Of a stretch of 64,000 nucleotides of DNA, positions 9,441 to 18,823 are shown one piece after another. Within the stretch, counting starts at the first letter, position 1. The number at the start of each line of letters is the position of its first letter. The translations under genes were made by a program, and so were the position numbers. Source of the DNA: Rhodoblastus sp. (GTDB lineage Bacteria > Pseudomonadota > Alphaproteobacteria > Rhizobiales > Beijerinckiaceae); assembly GCF_019449565.1 (NCBI RefSeq), contig NZ_JAGRPM010000030.1, positions 62,001-126,000 of the forward strand. Reading direction: 5' to 3'. Under the pieces are notes generated by a model that worked only from the letters and a program-made list of their open reading frames with translations, was not told where the DNA came from and searched no databases.

Positions 9441-10841
9441 GTGAAAAGCCGAACCCAAGCTTTGCAACATCCTGTTTTTTCAACGCGCGCGCCGGAACGC
9501 AGGGCGGATTCGCCCCCCGCCAGTTCGCGCGCGGCGCTGGACCATTTCCTGTTCGCCCCCCACGAAAGACTCGGCTCCGCTGGAGACATCTGGCTTTCCG
9601 GCTGCGAGGGGGTCGCTCTGTCGGCCCGGGGCCATGCGGCGGCGGAATCCGCTTTCGCAGGCCTGACGTCGGGCGCCGCACGTCCCCTGCCCCAATGGTT
9701 CGAAGATCTGCGCGGTCGTTTGGCGGCTATGTTTGGCGCGCCCGGCTGCGAAGTGGTTTTGGCGCGATCCGAGCTTGAGGCCGAAGATATTTTCGACGCC
9801 TTGGCCCATGCGGCGCTCGGGCGGCCGGTCGTCCGCATCGCGGCGGCCTCGCCCGAACGCGCGGGAGACTCCGGCCCGGACGCCCCGACCTTCGCGCTGC
9901 GCGACCGCTACGGCCTGCCCCGCGAAGCCGACGCGATCAACGCCGAGGCGGCGCGACTCGCCGCCGACGCGATCGGGCAAGGTCGCGACGTCGCTCTTCA
10001 TCTGGCCGATTGTTCGGAAAGCGGGCTGGCTGGACCGACGCGCGCTGCCGCCGAGGCCATTGCCGCGTCCTTTCCCGGTCGGGTCATGGTCCTGATCGAC
10101 TCACGGCAGATGCGCTGCGCGCCTCAACATGTCGCCGCGGATCTTGACGCGGGCTTCGCCGTGCTGCTGTCGGGCTCGACCTTCGCGGGCGGGCCTTGGG
10201 GAGCCGCCGCACTGCTGCTTCCGCCCGGATTCGCCGAGCGGATCGAGTCTTTCGCGCTTCCGGACCCCGTAGCCGCACGCTCCGCCGCGATGGACTGGCC
10301 GCCACATCTGCGCGACCGCCTGCGCGGGGAATTTTCCGCGCTCGCCGATCTCGGCCTCGGGTTGCGCTGGGAATGCGCGCTGGCGGAACTGGAAGCGTTT
10401 TTCGTTGTCGCGCCTGAGCTACGCGCGGAAATCGCCGCCGCCTTCGCGCGTGAAATCCGTCGCCACCTTGCCGGGACGCCGGCGCTAAAGCTGATCGACG
10501 ATGGCTGGGGCGCTGAGGAATCGCGCGCGATCTTCCCCATCCTGACCTTCGACGAGCGGGGCCGGCCCCTCAAGACCGAGCCCTTGCGCCGCGCCCTCGC
10601 GGAACCCGGCGTCCGTCGCGGCGGCTGGGCGGCGCGTGGGCGGCCGGTGCACGTCGGTGCGCCCTTGCGCATCGGCGCCATGAAGGCCTTGCGCCTGTCC
10701 CTGAGCGCGCCTCTGGTCAATGACGTGGCGGAACGGATGAGTGAAGGCCGCAGTTTCGCCGCCGCTTTCCAGCCTGTGGCGGACGATCTGCTCGAAGCCT
10801 TCAGCCTGTGGAGCGAAATCGCCGCGGTGGATTCCAACTAA
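9441..10841 (+). CDS. PLP-fold (aminotransferase-like) protein lacking the Schiff-base lysine
   Basis: The 466-residue protein resembles fold-type I PLP enzymes. An Asp strand (VMVLIDSRQMRCAPQ) is followed by a small-residue strand, LLSGSTFAGGPWGAALLLP, at the place where relatives carry Ser-Lys with the cofactor lysine. Here that position is Thr (about residue 247), so the protein may be catalytically inactive or bind PLP differently. The gene start is uncertain: GTG 9441 is used, but an in-frame ATG lies at 9330 and neither has a strong ribosome-binding site. It faces away from hpnN with a 168-base gap. No specific substrate can be named. Confidence 0.6.
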   Translation: MKSRTQALQHPVFSTRAPERRADSPPASSRAALDHFLFAPHERLGSAGDIWLSGCEGVALSARGHAAAESAFAGLTSGAARPLPQWFEDLRGRLAAMFGAPGCEVVLARSELEAEDIFDALAHAALGRPVVRIAAASPERAGDSGPDAPTFALRDRYGLPREADAINAEAARLAADAIGQGRDVALHLADCSESGLAGPTRAAAEAIAASFPGRVMVLIDSRQMRCAPQHVAADLDAGFAVLLSGSTFAGGPWGAAALLLPPGFAERIESFALPDPVAARSAAMDWPPHLRDRLRGEFSALADLGLGLRWECALAELEAFFVVAPELRAEIAAAFAREIRRHLAGTPALKLIDDGWGAEESRAIFPILTFDERGRPLKTEPLRRALAEPGVRRGGWAARGRPVHVGAPLRIGAMKALRLSLSAPLVNDVAERMSEGRSFAAAFQPVADDLLEAFSLWSEIAAVDSN

Positions 10842-10861
10842 TCTCCGGCGGCGCCAATCGG

Positions 10862-11767
10862 TCAGGCGAGCGCGCCGAGACCGAGCAGAAATGCAAAAAG
10901 CGCCTGAGTCTGGGCCGTACGCGCCAGAACAGCGTTGAGTGCCGGCCCCGGGGGCATGGCGTAGAGCCTTTTCACCTGCGCCAAGGCCATAGGCAGTGCA
11001 CCGAAGCCCAGCCAGAGCGCGCGCTGCGGCGCAAGGGCAATCAGCGCGCCAAGCAAGATGAAGGGACCTGCCATCATGGCGGCGAACAGGGAGCGGGCGG
11101 CGGCCGGACCGGCGACAATGGCTAGCGTCCGGCGCCCGACGCGGGCGTCGGCGGCGGCGTCCCGGAAATTATTGACCATCAGCACGGCCGCCGCGAACAG
11201 CCCGAGCGAAAGGCCCGCCAGCATCGGCTCGGGCGCCAGCGCGCCGGCGGCGAGCCAGTATGTCCCGCCAACCGCGCCGAGGCCGAAAAAAGCGATGACA
11301 AACAATTCGCCCAGTGGCGTGTAGGAGATCGGCGCCGGACCGCAGGCATAGGCCCAGCCGGAGAGGAGCGAAAGCGCGCCAAGCGTTACGATCGGCCATC
11401 CGCCGACGATGGCCAGATAGAGCCCGCCGAGCGCGGCCAATGCGAAACAGCCGAAAGCCGCGCGCTTGATCTCGCGCGGCGCGAGCAGACCGCTGGCGGC
11501 TGCGCGTTTCGGCCCGAGCCGGTCCGGCCCGTCACCGCCGCGCTCGAAATCTCCGGCGTCATTGAACAGATTGGTCGCAATCTGAATGCAGATGGCGGAA
11601 AGCGCAGCGACAAACATCGCTGCAAGATTCACCCGGCCCGCAAAGGCGTGAGCGAAACAGGCGCCGACGAAAACCGGCGCAAGCGCCATGGACAGCGTGC
11701 GCGGGCGCGCGGCGACGATCCAGACGCCGAGGCGGAACGGAAGGTCGGGGTTTTGGCTCACGCTCAT
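10862..11767 (-). CDS. UbiA-superfamily prenyltransferase, MenA-like
   Basis: This 301-residue integral membrane protein has about eight to nine helices and both Asp-rich motifs of UbiA prenyltransferases. The first is NLFNDAGDFERGGDGPDRLG (around residue 65). The second, NNFRDAAADARVGRRTLAI, is closer to 1,4-dihydroxy-2-naphthoate polyprenyltransferase (MenA) than to 4-hydroxybenzoate transferase. It would attach a polyprenyl chain to an aromatic ring in the membrane. Other menaquinone genes are not in view, so the acceptor is inferred. The start codon overlaps the stop of the upstream COQ10-like gene by 4 bases (ATGA), which indicates translational coupling. Confidence 0.8.
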   Translation of the reverse strand: MSVSQNPDLPFRLGVWIVAARPRTLSMALAPVFVGACFAHAFAGRVNLAAMFVAALSAICIQIATNLFNDAGDFERGGDGPDRLGPKRAAASGLLAPREIKRAAFGCFALAALGGLYLAIVGGWPIVTLGALSLLSGWAYACGPAPISYTPLGELFVIAFFGLGAVGGTYWLAAGALAPEPMLAGLSLGLFAAAVLMVNNFRDAAADARVGRRTLAIVAGPAAARSLFAAMMAGPFILLGALIALAPQRALWLGFGALPMALAQVKRLYAMPPGPALNAVLARTAQTQALFAFLLGLGALA

Positions 11768-12207
11768 GTCTTTTCCTTTTGCGGGCGCATTGCGGCGGCG
11801 CGGCGCTCGAAGGCCGCCATCGCCTTGCGCTCGAACGCGCTGGCGGCCAGCGGCGCCAGCGCGTTCAGGACAGGGGAAGAAAATTCGAGATCGAGGTCGC
11901 AGGACAACAGGCAGCCCTCGCCCTTGGGTTCGAACAGCCAGCGCAGGCGGAAATCGCGCAGCGCCCCGTCCCGCGATTCGACGACCACTTCGCGCGGCGG
12001 ATTCTCATGCGCCTCGCTGATGAAGGATAGTCGCAACGGCCAGAGCCCGAACACATTCTCCACCCGCCGCACCCCGCCATCGCGCGAAATGATGCGCGCG
12101 CGCTGGCAATGGGGAATGAAAGCGGGATAGGATTCGATGTCGTTGACGAGGGCAAATAGTCTTGACGGGGCGTCACGCGGGAAGAATTTCGCGAATTTGC
12201 GCCGCAT
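11764..12207 (-). CDS. COQ10/RatA-family START-like protein
   Basis: The 147-residue protein is a small polyketide cyclase/START domain of the Coq10/RatA group, with LFALVNDIESYPAFIPHCQ near the N-terminus and LRWLFEPKGEGCLLSCDLDLEFSS in the middle. Coq10 proteins bind ubiquinone or its precursors and support respiration; the RatA label in bacteria refers to an effect on ribosome association. The start at 12207 is preceded by AAAGGCGAG. Its stop overlaps the start of the downstream MenA-like gene by 4 bases. Co-translation of a quinone-binding protein with a quinone prenyltransferase favours a quinone-related role. Confidence 0.8.
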   Translation of the reverse strand: MRRKFAKFFPRDAPSRLFALVNDIESYPAFIPHCQRARIISRDGGVRRVENVFGLWPLRLSFISEAHENPPREVVVESRDGALRDFRLRWLFEPKGEGCLLSCDLDLEFSSPVLNALAPLAASAFERKAMAAFERRAAAMRPQKEKT

Positions 12208-12444
12208 CGCTCGCCTTTCGCCGCGGCATCCGAAGACCCGCGCTTTTTGCGGATGCGCAACTTTCAGGTCGCGCAGGGACTGTACCCCCAGGCGAGGCCT
12301 TCGCCCAGCGCCGAGTGTCTCGAACAATAGTGCGCGCCATGAGTCTCGAACAGCTCGCCCCTTCCCTGCTCGCCCAAGCCTTGCTCGCGACTTGCGGCGA
12401 AGCCGCGCGCTGCGGAAAAAGCTCGCAGAACTGGAGCGCGCCGG

Positions 12445-13335
12445 TCAGCTCATGGCGAAAGCGACGATCAGCGGCAGCGTGACATAAGAGGCGAGCGTCG
12501 AGAGCAGCACGAGGCCGGCGACCTCGTCCGGATCGGCGCCATACATGCGCGCAAAAAGATAGTTGAACACCGCAACCGGCATGGAGCTTTGCACGATCAG
12601 CACGCCGCGTTCGATTCCACTCATGCCGAACAGCCACGCGATGAAAGCGCCGCCCGCGACGCCCATGCCGATCCGCGACAGGGCCAGAACCGTCTGCCGC
12701 GCCTTGTTGGTGGCCCGGAATTCGGCCAGCGCGGCGCCAAGGCCCAGCAGCATCAGCGGGATGGTGACATTGCCGACCATGGTCAGCGTATCGGTCAGCC
12801 ATTTCGGCCCGACGAAACCGATCTGGGCGCAGATCACGGCGACAATTGCGGCATAGAGGAAAGGCGCGCGAAACAGTCCGCCGAGCGTGACCTTGCCGCG
12901 CGCGATGGCCGGCCCGAAGCTGAACTGGCCGATGGTGGTGACCGTGAAATAGATCATCGCCAACGCAAGGCCGCGCTGGCCAAAGGCGAACAGGCAGATC
13001 GGCAGGCCCATATTGCCGATGTTGGGAAAGACCAGCGACGGCAGATAGACCCGCTGCGACAGACCAGCGAGGCGCAGGCAGGGCGCAGCTATGAGGGCGA
13101 AGAGGATCAAGCAGGCGAGGCTCGCGCCACCCATGCGCCCGAGATCCGATAGAGCGAATTGCGTCTTCGACAGCGTCACGAAGACCAGCGCCGGCGCGCC
13201 TAGCCGCGTGACGATGCGTGTGACGAAGTCATGATCGAACGGCAGGCCGCGCCAGCGCCAGACATAGCCGGCGCCCGTGACGAGCATGACCGGCGCGGCG
13301 ATCCCCGCAAGCGAGGCGAGCAGCGTCACGCCCAT
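12445..13335 (-). CDS. AEC family transporter
   Basis: A 296-residue membrane protein has about ten hydrophobic helices in two halves. The pattern LVFPNIGNMGLPICLFAFG matches the conserved unwound-helix crossover of auxin efflux carrier/bile acid-like transporters. The C-terminal half ends in LLSTLASYVTLPLIVAFAM. AEC members export organic acids or amino acid derivatives with the proton gradient; the substrate here is unknown. It stands alone between the COQ10/MenA pair and the TauE/SafE gene. Confidence 0.85.
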   Translation of the reverse strand: MGVTLLASLAGIAAPVMLVTGAGYVWRWRGLPFDHDFVTRIVTRLGAPALVFVTLSKTQFALSDLGRMGGASLACLILFALIAAPCLRLAGLSQRVYLPSLVFPNIGNMGLPICLFAFGQRGLALAMIYFTVTTIGQFSFGPAIARGKVTLGGLFRAPFLYAAIVAVICAQIGFVGPKWLTDTLTMVGNVTIPLMLLGLGAALAEFRATNKARQTVLALSRIGMGVAGGAFIAWLFGMSGIERGVLIVQSSMPVAVFNYLFARMYGADPDEVAGLVLLSTLASYVTLPLIVAFAMS

Positions 13336-13494
13336 GGCAAATGCGCCGAGTCAGTCACTTCACCCTCGCCGCCTGACGGCCCGACCACGCTGAGCCCGCC
13401 GAGAAGCTATAGCCGTTGGCTGCGCGGCGGCCAAGCGACTCAGGCGAATGTATTCGCTCGTTTCGTTTTGAGTGTGGGCAACAAAAAATTATGT

Positions 13495-14310
13495 TCACTC
13501 ATGACGCCAGACCTTGAGGGCGGAGATGGCTAGTATCATGGCCAAAATGGGTAGCAGCACCCGCGTCGAGACGACTCCTAAAAGTTGGCCGCCGACGAAA
13601 CTACCGATGACGGAACCAAGGGCCATCAGCAGGACGAAACGCCCGTTGTGACGGAGTACAGAAAACGCTTGGTCCTGACTGTAGCGGGCGAACCCGACCA
13701 ACATCGTCGGCAAGCTGACAGCCAGTGAAAGGCTTCCCGCTAATTTAATATCGGCGCCGAATAGAAGGATCAGCGTCGGTATCAGCAGTTCTCCACCGGC
13801 TACCCCCATCAGAGCGGCCACGACGCCTATGCCGAACCCCGCGATGACGCCCGTCACCGTCTGGGCCGGTCCGGTCAGGAGCGCATTGGCTGAGACAACA
13901 TCATGACCGACAAGCAAGACCGCAGCAATCATCGCCAACATGACGGCGATGGTGCGGAACAAAGTTCGAGAAGCCAATTGTGTCGCCCACCCCGCCCCGA
14001 ACCATGCGCCGATGAGGCTTCCGGCGAGAAGATTGAGAATAATGGGCCATTGACTGGCGATCTCGGCGAATGGAACAGCGCGGGCGCGAAACGGCAGAGC
14101 GGTCGCGACGACAAGCAGACTCATCGCTTTATTGACGATCACCGCCTCCAACGCGCCGAAGCCGAACATGCCGATCAGGAGGGGCAGGCGGAACTCCGCC
14201 CCGCCAAGGCCGATCAGTCCGCCCAGAATTCCGATAAGCGCGCCCCCGGCAACGGCTCGTGGCGCGCTCCTGACTTTGGCGGCAGACGAGTTTTCGAGTT
14301 CCGTGGACAT
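13495..14310 (-). CDS. Sulfite exporter TauE/SafE family protein
   Basis: The 271-residue protein has two sets of hydrophobic helices. The N-terminal GGALIGILGGLIGLGGAEFR and the central AGFGIGVVAALMGVAGGELL are the paired glycine-rich segments of the TauE/SafE fold. The family exports sulfite, sulfoacetate or other small anions; specificity cannot be read from sequence. The start ATG at 14310 has AAGGATCG upstream. The base composition looks slightly less GC-rich than its neighbours. It is convergent with nothing and divergent from the aas-like gene at 14562. Confidence 0.85.
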   Translation of the reverse strand: MSTELENSSAAKVRSAPRAVAGGALIGILGGLIGLGGAEFRLPLLIGMFGFGALEAVIVNKAMSLLVVATALPFRARAVPFAEIASQWPIILNLLAGSLIGAWFGAGWATQLASRTLFRTIAVMLAMIAAVLLVGHDVVSANALLTGPAQTVTGVIAGFGIGVVAALMGVAGGELLIPTLILLFGADIKLAGSLSLAVSLPTMLVGFARYSQDQAFSVLRHNGRFVLLMALGSVIGSFVGGQLLGVVSTRVLLPILAMILAISALKVWRHE

Positions 14311-14561
14311 GCGCGATCCTTGGTCACACCGTCAAAGTGTGAAGAAAGACCCAGAACCGCTGTTTGGGAAGGACGCGGAGGGCCTACGGCCAACCGGAAT
14401 GCCAAATCTATGCCGTCTGTCGATAAAAAGCGCCAGTTAGGCCGCCATCGTCTCTTCCATGAGCGGCGCCCGATGATAGGCGCCGATCCGTCGGCACGGA
14501 CAGAGCGATTGTTTTTTTAACGTCTCAAGGGCCTAATCACGCTCTATTTTCGGAGAATCTG

Positions 14562-17500
14562 ATGTTCGCGCTTCTGGCCCAAAAACGTTTCGCGCCGCTG
14601 TTCTGGACGCAATTCTTTTCCGCCTTCAACGACAATTTCCTCAAGAACGCGCTGATCTTTCTGATCATGTACAAATTGTCGGGGCCACATGCGGAATCCC
14701 TGATCACTTTGGCGGGCGCGGTGTTCATCCTGCCCTTTTTCATCCTGTCCGGCCTCGGCGGCCAGCTGGCCGACCGATATGACAAGGCGATGATCGCGCA
14801 AAGGCTCAAGCTGGCCGAATGCGTTGCAGCTTTGGTCGCGGTGGCGGGATTCGTCGAGCAATCCGTGCCGCTGCTCTTTGGCGCGCTGGCCCTGTTCGGG
14901 ATCATCTCAACACTGTTCGGCCCCATCAAATATGGCATCCTGCCCGACCATCTCGAAAAATCTGAACTGCCCGCAGGCAACGCCCTGATCGAGGGCGCGA
15001 CCTTCATCGCCATTTTGCTCGGCACCATCGTGGCCGCGCTCGCCTCGCGCGACGGCGGCGACCCAACCCATATAGCAGCGGCCATGCTGCTGGTCGCGCT
15101 CGCCTGCTATGTCGCCAGCCGGTTCATTCCGCCCACCGGTAACGAAGCCCCGGACCTGCGCATCGACGCCAATATCTTCCGCTCCACACGGGACTTGCTG
15201 CGCGATCTGTGGGCCGACAAGCGACTGTGGCGCGCTGGCGTGATGGTCAGCCTGTTCTGGATGTTCGGCGCCATCGCGCTTTCGGTCCTGCCGCCGATGA
15301 TCAAATTGCGCATGGGCGGCGAGGAAATGGTCGTCAGCATTTATCTCGGCGTCTTCGCCATTTCGGTCGCGCTGGGCTCGGGGCTCGGCTCCTTCCTGTG
15401 CAGCGGCCGCATCGTGTTGTTGCCGGCGCCCATCGCCACGCTGGCGCTGGGCTTTTTCTCCGGCGAACTCGCCCTCGCCCTGCACTTCATGCCGCCCGCA
15501 GCCGCGCAATTGAGCGTCGGCGCCTTTTTCCAGAGCCCCGCCGCCTGGCGCGTGGGCTTCGACCTCGCCGGCATGGCTTTGGCGGGCGGCGTGCTGGCCG
15601 TGCCAAGCTTTTCCGCCGCGCAGGCCTGGGCGCCGATTGAAAAGCGCGCCCGCGTCGTCGCCGCCATCAATATTCTCAACGCCGCCTTCATGGTCGTTGG
15701 CGCGTTCGCCGTCGCTCTGCTCCAGGCCGAGGGCCTCGGCCTCGACGGGGTGTTCGGCCTGATGGCCGTCGTCGCGGCGCTCAGCGCAGTCTGGATGTTC
15801 GCGTTTCTGCCGACCAATCCAATGCGCGATTTCCTCTCGATCCTGTTCGTCGCCTTTTACCGCCTTGAGGTGAAGGGCCGCGACAATATCGCCAAGGCCG
15901 GTCCCAATGCGATCATCGCGCTCAACCATGTCAGCTTTCTCGACGCGGCGCTGGCGCTCTCGGTGCTCGACCACGATCCTGTCTTCGCCATCGATTCCAG
16001 CATCGCGCAACGCTGGTGGGTGAAGCCCTTCCTGCGTTTCGTGCGCGCCATGCCGCTCGACCCGACCAAGCCAATGGCGACGCGCAGCCTGATCCACGCC
16101 GTGCGCAATGGCGAGACCCTCATCATCTTTCCGGAGGGCCGCCTCACCGTCACCGGCACCCTGATGAAGGTCTATGACGGCGCCGGGCTGATCGCGGAAA
16201 AATCAGGCCGCAAGGTTGTGCCCGCGCGGATCGAAGGGCTGGAATCCTCGATCTTTTCGCGTCTGTCGCGCGAGCAGGCGCCACGCCGCCTGCTGCACAA
16301 GGTCACTTTGACCTTTCTGGAGCCGGTCGAACTCAAAGTGGACGAAAATCTGCGCGGCAAGGCGCGGCGTCAGGCGGCGGGCGCCGCGCTCTATGAGATC
16401 ATGTCCGATCTCTTCTTCCGCACCGCCGATCTCGACGAGACGATCTTCACGGCCGTCGCGGCGGCGGCGCGCAAGCATGGCATGGGCCGGATCGCGCTGG
16501 AGGACCCGACCTCCCCCGCCCTGTCCTATCGCAAGCTGCTGATCGGGGCGCGCCTGCTCGGCGAGAAATTCGCGCCGCTCGCCCCGGCGGGCCAGTCCAT
16601 CGGCCTGATGCTGCCCAACGCAAATGGCGCCGGCGCGGCCTTTCTGGGCCTCGTCTCCGCCAATCGCCCGCCCGCGATGATCAATTTCAGCGCCGGTCCG
16701 GCCAATGTCATCTCCGCCTGCGCGGCGGCGGAAGTGAAGACCATCGTCACGTCCTATGCCTTCATCGAAAAGGCCAAGCTGCAAAATCTGGTCGAGCGCG
16801 TCGGCGAAAAAATCGACTTCCTTTATCTGGAAGACCTGCGCGACAAGATCTCTAGCTTCGACAAGCTGCGCGCTTTCTTCCGCTACGGCGCGCCGATCGT
16901 TCCGGCCAAACCCCAGGATCGCGCGGTCATCCTGTTCACCTCGGGGTCCGAGGGGGCGCCAAAGGGCGTCGTGCTGTCGCACAGGAACCTTTTGTCCAAT
17001 GTGGCGCAGGCCGCCTCGCGGATCGATTTCGGCCGCGACGACCGTCTGTTCAACGTATTGCCGATCTTCCATTCCTTCGGCCTGACAGGCGGCCTCGTCC
17101 TGCCGCTGGTTTCGGGCGTGCCGATCTATCTCTATCCTTCGCCGCTGCATTACCGCGTGATTCCGGAACTGATCTACGCGACCAACGCCACCATCCTGTT
17201 CGGCACCGACACGCTGCTCAACGGCTATGCCCGCTCCGCCCATCCCTATGACCTGCGCTCGCTGCGCTACATCATCGCGGGCGCCGAGGCGGTGAAGGAA
17301 TCCACCCGCCGGCTTTATGCGGAGAAGTTCGGCCTGCGCCTGCTCGAAGGCTATGGCGTGACCGAGACCTCGCCTATCCTCGCGCTCAACACGCCGATGT
17401 TCAACCGCTTCGGCACGGTCGGCCGGCTATGTCCGGGCGTGGAGCCGAAACTGGAGAAAATCACGGGCATCGACGACGGCGCGCGCCTGCATGTACGCGG

Positions 17501-18008
17501 CCCCAATATCATGCTCGGCTATCTGCGCGCCGAGCGTCCCGGCGTGCTGGAGCCGCCGCCGGAAGGCTGGCACGACACCGGCGACATCGTGGCCATTGAC
17601 GCGCACGGCTTTGTCGCCATCAAGGGCCGCGCCAAGCGCTTCGCCAAGGTCGGCGGCGAGATGATCTCGCTTGCGGCTGTCGAGAATATCGCGGCCGCGT
17701 GCTGGCCCGACGCCAAGGTCGCCACGGTCGCCCTGCCAGATCCACGCAAGGGCGAAAGGATCATCCTTTGCACGGATCATCCGGGCGCCAGCCGCGCCGA
17801 TTTCATGAGCGCGGCGAAAGCGCAAGGCGCGTCGGAGCTGATGTTTCCGGCGCAGGTGCTGATGATGGATAAGCTGCCGCTGCTCGGCTCGGGCAAGACC
17901 GATTATCCCGCCTTGACCAACTCCGTCGTGGCGCGGCTGGCCGAACAGGCGAGCGGCGCCTGGCAGTCGCCGGCCAGTCGAGACGCCCAAACAAGCGGCA
18001 AGGAATGA
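14562..18008 (+). CDS. aas: Acyl-[ACP]--phospholipid O-acyltransferase, three-domain (MFS-PlsC-acyl-ACP synthetase)
   Basis: The 1148-residue chain fuses three activities. Residues about 1-400 are an LplT-like MFS lysophospholipid flippase (QFFSAFNDNFLKNALIFLIMY). Residues about 420-620 are a PlsC 1-acylglycerol-phosphate acyltransferase with the NHVSFLDAAL (H-x4-D) and FPEGRLTVTG motifs. Residues about 640-1140 are an AMP-forming acyl-ACP synthetase with LFTSGSEGAPKGVVLSH, GYGVTETSP and the late GSGKTDY lysine region. Together these import and re-acylate lysophospholipids in the inner membrane. The ATG at 14562 follows CGGAGAATCTG. The small gene at 18080 lies downstream. Confidence 0.92.
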   Translation: MFALLAQKRFAPLFWTQFFSAFNDNFLKNALIFLIMYKLSGPHAESLITLAGAVFILPFFILSGLGGQLADRYDKAMIAQRLKLAECVAALVAVAGFVEQSVPLLFGALALFGIISTLFGPIKYGILPDHLEKSELPAGNALIEGATFIAILLGTIVAALASRDGGDPTHIAAAMLLVALACYVASRFIPPTGNEAPDLRIDANIFRSTRDLLRDLWADKRLWRAGVMVSLFWMFGAIALSVLPPMIKLRMGGEEMVVSIYLGVFAISVALGSGLGSFLCSGRIVLLPAPIATLALGFFSGELALALHFMPPAAAQLSVGAFFQSPAAWRVGFDLAGMALAGGVLAVPSFSAAQAWAPIEKRARVVAAINILNAAFMVVGAFAVALLQAEGLGLDGVFGLMAVVAALSAVWMFAFLPTNPMRDFLSILFVAFYRLEVKGRDNIAKAGPNAIIALNHVSFLDAALALSVLDHDPVFAIDSSIAQRWWVKPFLRFVRAMPLDPTKPMATRSLIHAVRNGETLIIFPEGRLTVTGTLMKVYDGAGLIAEKSGRKVVPARIEGLESSIFSRLSREQAPRRLLHKVTLTFLEPVELKVDENLRGKARRQAAGAALYEIMSDLFFRTADLDETIFTAVAAAARKHGMGRIALEDPTSPALSYRKLLIGARLLGEKFAPLAPAGQSIGLMLPNANGAGAAFLGLVSANRPPAMINFSAGPANVISACAAAEVKTIVTSYAFIEKAKLQNLVERVGEKIDFLYLEDLRDKISSFDKLRAFFRYGAPIVPAKPQDRAVILFTSGSEGAPKGVVLSHRNLLSNVAQAASRIDFGRDDRLFNVLPIFHSFGLTGGLVLPLVSGVPIYLYPSPLHYRVIPELIYATNATILFGTDTLLNGYARSAHPYDLRSLRYIIAGAEAVKESTRRLYAEKFGLRLLEGYGVTETSPILALNTPMFNRFGTVGRLCPGVEPKLEKITGIDDGARLHVRGPNIMLGYLRAERPGVLEPPPEGWHDTGDIVAIDAHGFVAIKGRAKRFAKVGGEMISLAAVENIAAACWPDAKVATVALPDPRKGERIILCTDHPGASRADFMSAAKAQGASELMFPAQVLMMDKLPLLGSGKTDYPALTNSVVARLAEQASGAWQSPASRDAQTSGKE

Positions 18009-18079
18009 AAATAAGAATTTTCTGAGAAAAGTGGCGCCGATTTTGCTGCACTGCACACATGGAATGAGAGAGGCGAGCC

Positions 18080-18322
18080 ATGTGTGAGATTATCCAGTTC
18101 CAGGCCAAAAGAAGCAGCTATCTCCGCCGCAAGGCCGATAAATATGCTGAAATATCCAGCCATCACGCCGCTCGCGTCGAGTGGCTGAAGCGAAACGGCG
18201 CCCCCCTCGCCGATCAGGTCCGGGCGTCGCTCGACGCCGAGAAGGCCGATCGCGACTGCCGCGAAATTGTGCAGACATTGGCTGAACTGTCGGATGAAGC
18301 GCCGCACGAGCTCCATTCGTAA
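18080..18322 (+). CDS. Small conserved-looking hypothetical protein
   Basis: An 80-residue, strongly charged and helical protein (MCEIIQFQAKRSSYLRRKAD...) is preceded by GAGAGGCGAGCC. It has no signal peptide, membrane helix or metal motif. The start, codon choice and ribosome-binding site look genuine, and it sits 71 bases after the aas-like gene on the same strand, but I do not recognise the family. It is likely soluble; no role can be assigned. Confidence 0.55.
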   Translation: MCEIIQFQAKRSSYLRRKADKYAEISSHHAARVEWLKRNGAPLADQVRASLDAEKADRDCREIVQTLAELSDEAPHELHS

Positions 18323-18367
18323 CGTTTTGTCCGACTTCGGGAAAATAGCGCCTGTTCTCACGCCGTC

Positions 18368-18796
18368 TCAAGCGGCGCCGCAGGACTCCATTTTCGAATA
18401 ATCGAGCTTTTCGTCGAAAAAGCTCGATGAGATCTGATCGACGCTGGCGATATGGTTCGCCATTTTCTGCGCCAGCGTGAAGCCGATCAGATGGCGGCGC
18501 ATTCGCGGCTCGGCCAGCGCGAAGGATTCGCGCAGGATTTCCGCTTCGGCGAGCAAGGCGGCGTGTTGCCCGCGATGACAGGGCAGGACCGGGACGCCGA
18601 CCCGCTCCATCTCCGCCTCCTCGCGCGCGAAATGCGCCGCGAGTTCCGCGATAATGGCGTCGAGATGCGCCGTCAGGCCGTCGTCCGGGATCTCCGCCGT
18701 TCGCACGAACATTTGCTCAAGGGCGTAATGGTCCTCGTCCATGACGCGGACGCCCAAAGGTAATTGAGGCAATTGGAGCAATTGGGGCAGTTTCAT
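18368..18796 (-). CDS. Bacteriohemerythrin
   Basis: This 142-residue protein carries the seven diiron ligands of hemerythrin in order: His23 (DEDHYALEQMF), His55 and Glu59 (AAHFAREEAEM), His74 and His78 (CHRGQH), His115 and Asp120 (NHIASVD). Such single-domain proteins bind O2 or NO reversibly. The N-terminus has a short Leu/Pro/Gln repeat. It lies 27 bases downstream of nnrS on the same strand, so the two are probably expressed together, which points to handling of nitric oxide. Confidence 0.88.
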   Translation of the reverse strand: MKLPQLLQLPQLPLGVRVMDEDHYALEQMFVRTAEIPDDGLTAHLDAIIAELAAHFAREEAEMERVGVPVLPCHRGQHAALLAEAEILRESFALAEPRMRRHLIGFTLAQKMANHIASVDQISSSFFDEKLDYSKMESCGAA

Positions 18797-18823
18797 TTGA
18801 TCCTCTTCAGCAAACGAGGGCGG

